Assembly: GCF_017591425.1 (NCBI RefSeq)
Contig: NW_024465751.1
Coordinates: 5,828,001-5,892,000, forward strand
DNA: 64,000 nt
Source: Ochotona curzoniae
Taxonomy: Eukaryota > Chordata > Mammalia > Lagomorpha > Ochotonidae
Direction of reading: 5' to 3'
Made by a program: the position numbers and the translations under genes. Under the pieces are notes generated by a model. It made no database searches, had not been told where the DNA came from, and saw only the letters and a program-made list of their open reading frames with translations. Of this stretch, positions 56,133 to 64,000 are shown one piece after another (position 1 is the first letter of the stretch; each line of letters opens with the position of its first letter).

Positions 56133-56448
56133 GGCCCGGCGCGGTGGCACAAGTGGTTAAGGTCCTCACCTTGCATGCCCGGGATCCCATATGGGCGCCG
56201 GTTCTAATCCTGGCAGCCTCACTTCCCTTTCAGCTCCCTGCCTGTGGCCTGGGAAAGCAGTCAAGGACAGCCCAAAGCTTTGGGACCCTGCACCCGCGTG
56301 GGAGACCTGGAAGAGGCTCCTGGCTTCGGATTGGCATAGTGTCGACCCGTTGCGCTCACTTGGGGAGTGAATCATTGGATGGAAGATCTTCCTCTCTGTC
56401 TCTCCTCCTCTCTGTATATCTGCCTTTCCAATAAAAACATAATAAAAA
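56133..56448 (+). mobile_element. Youngest CSINE, full length, sense, 17-bp target duplication
   Basis: The head GGCCCGGCGCGGTGGCAC and the young motifs TTAAGGTCCTCACCTTGC, GGTTCTAATCC and TCGGATTGGCATAG are all present. The tail is AATAAAAACATAATAAA. The perfect duplication AAAATGCTTTTTAAGTG flanks it at 56116-56132 and 56449-56465. The unmutated duplication makes this the most recent datable insertion in the window. Confidence 0.97.
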
Positions 56449-56465
56449 AAAATGCTTTTTAAGTG

Positions 56466-58349
56466 AGAAGCAACGACCAAGAAACAAACACTCAGTACAA
56501 ATCTAGCCTACACCACTAGCCTTCAACACCAGAAGCACACATCCTGAAAGAAACCCTTCTCCAGACATCTGCTCACACCACAGCACAGGCGAGGGAGGAC
56601 GGCTGGATTTCCCAACCCCACCAGTACCCCCTTCCCTACAAACTCACTATCTTCTTCCACAATCCAACCCTGCATAACCAACCTCACCACAGTGACCGGG
56701 ACCACCCAGTGTTACCCAGTAAATCCAGCCATGCCAGGATCCCATTGCTGCTCTTTGCACAGGTTCCCTTTCAGCACTAATATCTACATCATCCTCCCCA
56801 ACCCCTTTTCTGTTGTTCTTGCCACTGCTGCACAGGGTCACCAGGGCTCTGCTCCTTCTATATGCTGGCTCTGTTTCCTGGATGGTACCTTCATTTCTTT
56901 CCAGAAATTCCTCCCCCATCCAAGCATGGCCCAGGTTTGCATCCCATACCAAGTACTGTTGCCCAGCCCAGGGACACAGATGAGTACCGCAAACTTTTCC
57001 CTCAGGTTTCCAGGCTCACTGGGAAGAAACCAAGGGGCAGAGCACTCAGATGCACAATGAGGTAGCATTGCAGGTACCGCCCCATGTGCTGGGCTCCCTG
57101 GGATGCACCCAAGCATATGCACATGTTAATCCCACAGGCTGAGAACAGGGCTGTGTTTGCTAAATAATGATGCTATGTGGCACATAGGCAGATAGTGCAC
57201 AGCAAACACAAAACTGTCCCAAGACTCCTCAGCAAATTCTAGAATCCAGTGAGATCCTGCCAAGTGGCAGTGAGAAGAGACCCGGCAACCAAGGGCACTC
57301 ACAGGTCATCAGCACCCATCATACAGGTGAGGTCCAGTCCCCTGTCTGCTGGTCTTGAACATGTTGAACATGTGAACATGTTTGCCCATGGCCTCTTTGC
57401 CTGCCTTGGCCCCTTGCTGAGTATAAAGGCGCAGCTCCTCCTGGGCTGTGGCTGCGTCCCCTTCCAGAGCTCTCCAGGGATGAAACGCAATCACCCCAGC
57501 CCAGCACACTCTTGGGCACGTTCCCAGAGGTGACTCACTTGGCCCCTGAATAAGCACGTGAGGGGCTGACAGTCCAGACTACAGAGTCTAAGAGAAAACC
57601 CAAGAACTGCCTGAGCTGACTCAATGGGCAAAAAATAGGACAGTCACAAAGCCACACTGCCTTGCAAACCCAAACTGTCTTCACTGTTTACCGTGTCGCA
57701 GGCTTCATGGCTTACATCCTCTCCTTTCACAATATCCAGCTGCTTCAGGGAAGGAAGAGCAGCCCAGAGAGGCCCCGCCTCCACCAGCCCTGGCTCTCAC
57801 AGGCACCCCACCCCAAACTCCACAGAGCACTGAGGCACTAGGAACTTCACTTTTATTAGAAGTATCTCACATTTCCTAAACACATGTTGAGGAGTTTCTG
57901 GGGCCAGGGGTGACCAGAAAAAACCTGGGCGTTTGTGGCCTGGTGACTGTTTACATGTTCACCTCACGCAGCGGCTCTCCAGCACTTCTGAGGGACTCAG
58001 ACCTCACCAGCAGCGGCTGCCTCTTGGCAGGAGCCCGATAAGCCAGTGTGCAGGGAGAGGGACTGCCTGTACTTCCCGGTAATCAGCGGAGGCTGACCCT
58101 GTCTCCCCGGAACCCCCAGTCCGTGTGCAGGCAGAGATGGTGGCACAGAGACCCCTTTCCCAGCAACGGTCTGGAGGCCCAGCTATCAGCACACAGCCAA
58201 AGCCATAACAGAACTACAAGACAAAGGGCGAGAGATGTGCATGTGACGTAGGTTAGGACTGCTGCAGACAACTGCATCCCTATCAGCCAGCTCAACTCCT
58301 ACCTCCAGCTTCCTGCTACTGAGCGCCCTGAGAGGCAGCAAGTGATGGC
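56466..58349. other. Unique sequence; triple GAACATGT motif at 57357-57383
   Basis: No exon or repeat family is recognised. Bases 57950-58150 are somewhat CpG-rich. A minus-strand CTAATAAAAGTG (polyadenylation-like) lies near 57853, but no matching coding sequence is seen upstream of it on that strand. Confidence 0.42.
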
Positions 58350-58515
58350 TCCCCCACCTGGGCAGCAGCACTCACACGGCACCCAGGATGGGGTCAGGCT
58401 CCAGGTCCTAACTTAGTCCAGCCTCAGCTCTTGAGAGCATCTGGGAGTGAACCACCAGGTGAGAGAGCCAAGTCTTCATGTTTCTATCTCTCTTTGCCTT
58501 TCAAATATGCAAAAA
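58350..58515 (+). mobile_element. CSINE, decayed 3' fragment, sense
   Basis: GAGAGCATCTGGGAGTGAACCACCAGG, TTTCTATCTCTCTTTGCC and TTTCAAATATGC match the 3' third of an old CSINE. The upstream part is weak. Confidence 0.55.
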
Positions 58516-61058
58516 CCTAAGAAGGAGGGTGTCCGCATCCCAAGGTCTCACTCCTCACCTCAGGAAATCACTCATTCCCTGGCCAGATGAGAGACACAGA
58601 GCCCCCAAGGTCAAGGGGAGCAGAGGCTCGCAGTCCAAGCACCCCACTCCTCTCAGGCTCCCCATGGCCACCTGCTCTCAGCTCTGCTGCCTGGGCCAAG
58701 TCCAACCAGGGCGGCCATCGATCATGGTGACTTCACCGCCCGGCTCTGGTCTCCCAAGTTGCCCCCAGGAGACGCAGACGGAATCTCAGGGCTGCAGCAA
58801 TCAGCAGCGAAACCCTGACCTCTGGCTCAAACTCCACTCAACACAGGGGCCCGAGGGCCGCACAAAGAGCACAGGGCTTCCCTCTGTGAGGACGTCTTCA
58901 AACTCATCCCTTTGCTCTTCTCTGCCCTCCTCCAGATCACTAGGGTCAAATGTGCCTCCTCTTTCCCAGGTTCCCGGGGCTGGGGAGATGTCAGACTCCC
59001 CCGGTCAAGCCCCGAGTTTCAGCAGCCAAGGCCATGATCCTGCCCCATTGTGGGAGACTGGGAGACTTGGTTAGCACCGTGACTACAAACCTTCATTTGC
59101 CTCCAGACTTATTCAGGGTTCACAGGCTTTGAGGAGAGAGCAGAAGTCAGACCCTCCTGGAATCTGCCCCCTTCATTAACTTGAGAATTCCACATGCCTA
59201 TGTTTTCTCAAGCTTTTTGCACCAAACACTAGCCTGGGAGGAAGAGCTGCCATCCTCACGCCCACAGGTACCAACCAGGAAGGCCAAGGTAGTTCCTCGG
59301 ATTGGAGGCGGAGCTCCCATGGAGAGAGAACTAACCTTTAGAGAGCAAACACCAGCTTCCCAGCACTAGGATAGCGACTGGAGAGTTCGAGGTGTCCTGG
59401 TCAGCAAATGAAGAAGGTGAAGTTCAGAGACGCTAAGGAACCTGAGAGTCACCCAGCCATGAAACAGCAAAGGCACAAAGCCTGCTTAGCTTTGCTTCAA
59501 AGACCACACTCTTCTGAGATTCTAACTGCCTGTCAAGGAATGGGAGGACCTTGCAGGACACACACACTATGAGACAGGACACTGAGCCCCCAAAACCCAA
59601 ATGATCAGTGTCCAGTGTGCATTCTAGCCTGGAAAGCTCTACACACTGACCTCCTGACTCGTGCCGAGACCACACCCAGTCGCAGCACAGCATCCTCCGC
59701 CAAAACCCACGTGTCCTTAAGCTTCGTTAAGGCTCAACAATAGAGCCTCCAACACAGAAGACTCCATAAAAGTCTACATAGAAAAGCAGCCGTGGGAGGC
59801 CGCCCACTGCGTGTTGTGTGAAATCCAATGAATGTGCTGTCCATATGCTATTTAACAAGTCTCACATAAATGCTACATCTTGTGATAAATTTTTCCCAGT
59901 GTTTATGATCCAGCAGAAATTTCTTTCAATGACAAACAAGTTTCCCTTGTAGACTAACAACAAACTACAACTTCCAGGTTCTGTGATATTCCTTGTAAAT
60001 GAAGCTTTTTTGGCACACAGCCACGCCCTCTCGCATATACATCATCTAAAGGTTGCTTTCCAAATTCGCAGGCAGACTGACTAGCAAAAAAACTACAAAG
60101 CCCACAAGGCAGAAAACATTTCCTATCTAGCCCTTCATAAGGGTGCCAATCCTTCATTTAGTCACAAACATAACCCACTCAGCCTGTTATGCTCACCAGG
60201 AAGCACAGAACTAGAATCAATGCGACATTTTGGTGATCCACTCAGCTTTAGCATTTTTTAAATTTTCCTATGCTTCCAAGTTTTGATGTCCTAATTTCAT
60301 TTTGATACTCTGCTTAAAATAGTTATGTTCGCTAAATACACATATACACCAGGCACTGGATAAAGTCTTCCATGTGGTTGTTACTGAATTCTCACCATAA
60401 ACTCACATGGCGGACAGAGCTATTCCCAGCTCACCAAGGAGCAGCGACTGCATGCGCTGGTCTGTACCATGCAAGCAGACTCTCAGAGCCGCGGGGCCTC
60501 CCTCTTAACTCTGCCAAACTGACAGACTTCTCATCTCAGCTCTGCTCTAGTTGCTGAGCTCCCAAGGGTTCTTGATCAACCCGGTATCGTTGTGTGAGAT
60601 AAAATGCGCAGTGGTCCTCACTCTGCAGCCAAATGCTGACTTAGTTCTTCATTTTTTTTGGTCATTCATTTCTCTGGAATCCACCAGATTCAGGAGGCAG
60701 TGTGGTGGTTCAAGTCTTAGCAGAAAAGAGATGGGATGGGACACAGAGTAGCTCATAGCCCAGGCTCAGACACTACCTCCCAGGCTACGAGCAGGGCCTC
60801 AGTAGGACAGGCTGCAACAGGGTCCGGCTCTTCAGAAGTGCTAGGTCCACTTGCTGTTACCTTGGGATTGTCACAAAGCTGACCTCTTCTTAAGTATCTA
60901 CATATTGAGCAGCAGTAAGTACAAAGCACAAGACGCAGGTATCAACTACGGACTGTTTCTTACTCAGGTCAAGTAAATATAAAAGAACTGCCTTTTAAAA
61001 ACACCTGCCCCCCTCCAAAAAAAAAAAGACAAACAAAACAGAACAAAAATCCTGTCCA
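58516..61058. other. Mostly unique sequence; antisense MIR-like trace at 59400-59500
   Basis: At 59400-59500, GCAAATGAAGAAGGTGAAGTTCAGAGACGC with GTCACCCAGCCATG fits antisense MIR. The 198-codon plus frame at 58478-59074 begins in the SINE fragment and has no recognisable domain. Bases 59820-60320 are A/T-rich, repeat-free and may be conserved non-coding DNA. Confidence 0.42.
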
Positions 61059-61372
61059 GGGGCCAGCCAGTGTTCTGGCACAGGAGGTAAAGCCACCACC
61101 TAACACTGGCATCCAACATTGAAGCACCAGCTTGAGTCTGAGTCAAGGACTGCACCACTTTTGATCCAGCTTCCTTCTGGGGTACCTACAAATGCCATGG
61201 AAGATGGTCCAAATATTTGGGGTCCTGCCCTTCATGTGGGAGACCTGGTTGGAATTCCAAGTCTACCCATCCCAGATTGTTGCAAGTGTTTGCAGAGTGA
61301 ACCAGCGGTGAGAAGATCTTTTTCTTGTGTCTCTCACTCTGTCACTCTGCCTTTCAAATAAAAAATTAAAAC
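61059..61372 (+). mobile_element. Old CSINE, sense
   Basis: GGGGCCAGCCAGTGTTCTGGC head, AGGTAAAGCCACCACC, GGCATCCAACATTGAAGC, CATGTGGGAGACCTGG, GCAGAGTGAACCAGCGG, CACTCTGCCTTTCAAATAAAAAATT tail. This is the lagomorph-wide form rather than the young one. Confidence 0.9.
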
Positions 61373-62465
61373 AAAACAAAAAACCTGCTCACCTTGAACC
61401 TGAAGTCACCTTGGATGCAGAGTATGTGTGTTGAGAACGGAGCACAAATGTCAGCATCTGTGCATGTGCCACAGGTGGAGAGCAGCTTCCTGGGTCTCTC
61501 TACATGTGCCTACTCCCTCCACACCCCATGGCAATAATGGCTTCTTTAAAGGTAGTCATTGAGCAGCTACTGAGCAGCCTGAGTCTTTTCCCCAAGTGTC
61601 CCTACAGAACAAAGTCACAGACCCCCTTCTCACACTACCCTAGGAGAGGTGCTAAGCCATCTCGGACTGTCTGCAGGGTGGGAGGGCACACCCCAAGAAG
61701 CAGGGCAAGCTGTCACTGCAGGGGCCCAGCACTAAGACACACACCGGGCAGCTAGCACGAGCTGCAGTCTGGGATCCCAGGGCTCCGGTTAAAGCATTTC
61801 CACGTATGAAAGGCAGACCTGGCAGAGGAGACTCAAGAGCCCATGCTACAAGCAGAAGAGGCACCTGCTTAGTCAGACTAACAGGACCACAGACTGAGAT
61901 GCCTGGACCCAGGAAGCACCAGCAGTCCCAATGGCCCCACCCTGGCACCATGCCAGCATCACCCACATGCCACATGGCCCACGAATCAATCCGAGGGCCC
62001 CAGGTTCTGGCCACACAGCCACTTTCTGCTTGGCTCTCATTACATGAAACATTACAACAGCCCGTCACTCTCCAGTGTTCCTACATACAGAAACCACAAA
62101 CCCACCACTGATGAGGATACCACAGACGGGTTCAGGGAACAGATGCCATGTGCCCAAGGTCAATCTCACTGTAGGGTGGGAAGGGAACAGAAGCTACATC
62201 TCCCAGCTGCAGGCCAGCTGCTCAGGGCCTCTGGGGTCATATACAGGAGTGCGTTTAAATCCTGCTGTGCTTCCTGGTGACACCTGCTCTGCCTCCTCTG
62301 TGCTTCAGCTACTTCCACAGCAAAGGAGATCACAATAACACCACCCATCCAACAGCTGTCTGAGGTTGGCAGGCAACAATGTCTGCAGCCTGGCTTAGCA
62401 AATGCTGCCAAATTCTTCCTCTTTCCTTTTTTCTTTTCCTTCATTCTATTTTTTTTCCTTCTTTT
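61373..62465. other. Mostly unique sequence; MIR-like trace at 62225-62385
   Basis: GTGCGTTTAAATCCTGCTGTGC, CTCTGTGCTTCAGCTACTTCC and AGGAGATCACAATAACACC loosely follow sense MIR. A T/C-rich patch at 62420-62465 leads into the SINE tail. No exon is recognised. Confidence 0.42.
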
Positions 62466-62752
62466 TGTAAGATCTACCTATTTATTTATCTGAAAATCAA
62501 AGTTACAGAGAGAGGAAGGGATCTTCCATCTGCTGGTTCATTCTCTAGATGTCAGCAATGGCCAGGCCAAAACCAGGAGTTTCATCTGGGTATCCCCCGT
62601 GGCTGGCACTTGGGCAACTTCCAGTGCTTTCCCCAGGCCATCAGAAGGGAGCTGCATTAGAAGGGAGCTGCTGGGAAACTAACTGGCACCTCTGTGGGAT
62701 GCTGACATTGCAGGCAGTAGCTTAATCCACTGAGTCGTAACACTAGTCCCAA
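62466..62752 (-). mobile_element. Old CSINE, antisense
   Basis: GTAAGATCTACCTATTTATTTATC, GATCTTCCATCTGCTGGTTC, AATGGCCAGGCC, ACTGGCACCTCTGTGGGATGC and TTAATCCACTGAGTCGTAACACTAGTCCC (reverse complement of the head). Confidence 0.88.
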
Positions 62753-64000
62753 AGGAAAGCTCCTTGCACACACGATTCAGAGTCTTACTGCTCAGAACTC
62801 ACCACCAGGGCCTAAGCCCACCCTTGTCCCCACCACGAGGAGATAACCCAGACCACCACAATGGGGCAGTTCCAGGGAGCAATCGATAAAAGCAGAAAAA
62901 CAGAGCTCTGGGCCCAGTGATAAGTGAGGTGCAGCCGCCACACAGCAGGGTAGGGGGAAAGGCAAGAAGAGGTCAGAGGCCTGGGAAGGTAGAGAGACAG
63001 GGGAACGGAGCTGTGCGTCTGCCTCCCAGACCAAGCCCTCCACACCCCAGCCCACTCCCCCCTGCAGTACAGCCAAATCTCCCGGCCCTATAAGTCTCCC
63101 CAGATCCTCGACAGCCTCTCCCTGAAATGACTCCTGCCCTGTCCCTGCCTGGCCTACACACTGCTCTCCAAGTCCCCACATCCCTCAAGGCACAGGCTCC
63201 CTCCAGAACCTACATCCCCAGAGCTGGCCCCCCGCTAGTCCAACTCCAGGCCCAGGCATAAAAGGGAGTCCCTCAGTTAAGGACCCCTCTGCAGAGAGCA
63301 CAGAATATGCTCAGGTCTACTGACCTAAGGAGTCCTTCCCAGCAGACAGCGTTGCTCGCATACCCGCCTGAAGACCTTGAGAGTCCCGAGGAGCCCTCGC
63401 TCCGGGGTTCCATCTGGTCTCTGGGGCTCTCCGTTCTGCCTGATCCTCAGGGCAACCTCAGGCAAGTTATGGGGCCGCTCGGAAGCTCATGGTTCTCAAT
63501 TATGAAATAGGAAATATCCCCCGCCTAATCAGATTGTGGGGCTGAATGAGCCATCAAGTTACTCAGAAGGAGAGGGATTTCCCTCTGTCCTACTCAGGGA
63601 AGCCCAAAGAAAACCAAGAGTGGCCACCTGATCAGGCCAGCTGCGCTGCAGCTGCTGGAGGACCCCACATGTGTCTGGCCTGCGAGCAGAAGCATCAGGT
63701 CTGCTGACCTCAGGGGGCAGGCTTTCCGGAGTGTGAGACTTGCAATCAGGTTACAGGAGCACAAAATATTGCAGCACAAGGAGGTGTGGACAATGCCAGC
63801 GTGCAACAGCCACAAGGACGTGACACACTAAAAGGTCAGAAAGTCTGTCTGAGAAAGCTCCATCAACTTGGGCAGAACTGGGAGCCATGCCTGACACCCT
63901 GGCCCCAAGCATGCTGTCAGCAGCCATTTGCCCAGTGGCCCTGGCGACCTGAGTAACGAGGCACCGACGTAATCAACATCCCTGGGCGAGAGGCGGGCCC
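62753..64000. other. Unique, GC-rich sequence; CpG rise at the window end
   Basis: At 63435-63560 a sense MIR trace is possible (CAACCTCAGGCAAGTTATGG, CTCAATTATGAAATAGG). A TATA-like GGCATAAAAGG at 63253-63263 is followed about 45 bases later by a 67-codon frame starting at 63307 that I do not recognise. The last 70 bases hold at least five CpGs, including GGCACCGACGTAATC. This could be the edge of a CpG-island promoter outside the window. Confidence 0.4.

Noticed and set aside
55727..56434. 235-codon plus-strand open frame, the longest in the window
   Set aside because: It runs from the putative LTR straight through the young CSINE, so it is a chance join of repeats and not a gene.
57840..57860. 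Minus-strand AATAAA as the 3' end of a gene
   Set aside because: No coding or exon-like sequence lies upstream of it on that strand. Single AATAAA words are common by chance.
58478..59074. 198-codon plus-strand open frame
   Set aside because: It begins in a CSINE fragment, is Ser/Pro-rich, has no recognisable domain and fits chance in GC-rich DNA.

Overview
The window looks like a stretch of mammalian nuclear genome with no gene I can recognise. No reading frame resembles a known protein, and no rRNA, tRNA, snRNA, CRISPR array or prokaryotic signal was seen. The best evidence for the organism is a tRNA-derived SINE that recurs about 30 times. Its head reads GGGCCCGGC, its body has Pol III box-like motifs, its 3' third is pyrimidine-rich, and it ends in AATAAAAATAAATCTTT plus poly(A). 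This matches the lagomorph C-repeat (CSINE) as I know it. The youngest copies differ from the rabbit form I remember (head TTAAGGTCCTCACCTT, GGCATAGC near the middle), so a pika (Ochotona) is my best guess. That species call is inference.

Layout. From 1 to 5.3 kb there is mostly unique sequence with weak MIR/L2 relics. At 5.3-6.0 kb two young CSINEs sit head to tail and share a target-site word. From 6.7 to 16 kb there is an old L1 fragment (6.69-7.2), a MER5-like relic (8.1), CSINEs at 9.2, 9.8, 11.5, 12.3 and 15.6, an MLT1 LTR (11.96) and a hAT-type relic (13.8). From 16 to 24 kb the sequence is mostly unique with MIRs, a poly(G) tract, a truncated CSINE and a second MLT1 (23.3). From 24 to 33 kb there are CSINEs (24.7, 28.9 with a nested copy, 31.3) and two further MaLR-like LTRs (27.0, 32.4). 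From 33 to 45 kb there is a clear MIR (33.5), an L1 3' end split by a CSINE (38.0-38.7), another MIR (40.9) and a degenerate tetranucleotide array (44.0-44.3). From 45.8 to 47.6 kb an antisense L1 3' end is broken by three SINEs. From 48 to 54 kb there are young and nested CSINEs and an (AC)24 microsatellite. At 55.6-56.5 kb a putative solo LTR abuts a very young CSINE with a 17-bp perfect target duplication. From 56.5 to 64 kb the sequence is mostly unique, with a few CSINE/MIR pieces and a rise in CpG in the last 70 bases that may be the edge of a CpG island.

Function. The window is best read as intergenic or intronic sequence. Nothing in it forms a pathway. The points worth checking are one splice-framed minus-strand open stretch (17703-17882), a protein-like minus-strand stretch next to an LTR (32772-32841), a few possible conserved non-coding blocks, a triple GAACATGT motif (57357-57383), and the layered SINE insertions that give a relative chronology. 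I found no previously undescribed system. Repeat family names come from memory of the consensus sequences and boundaries are approximate.
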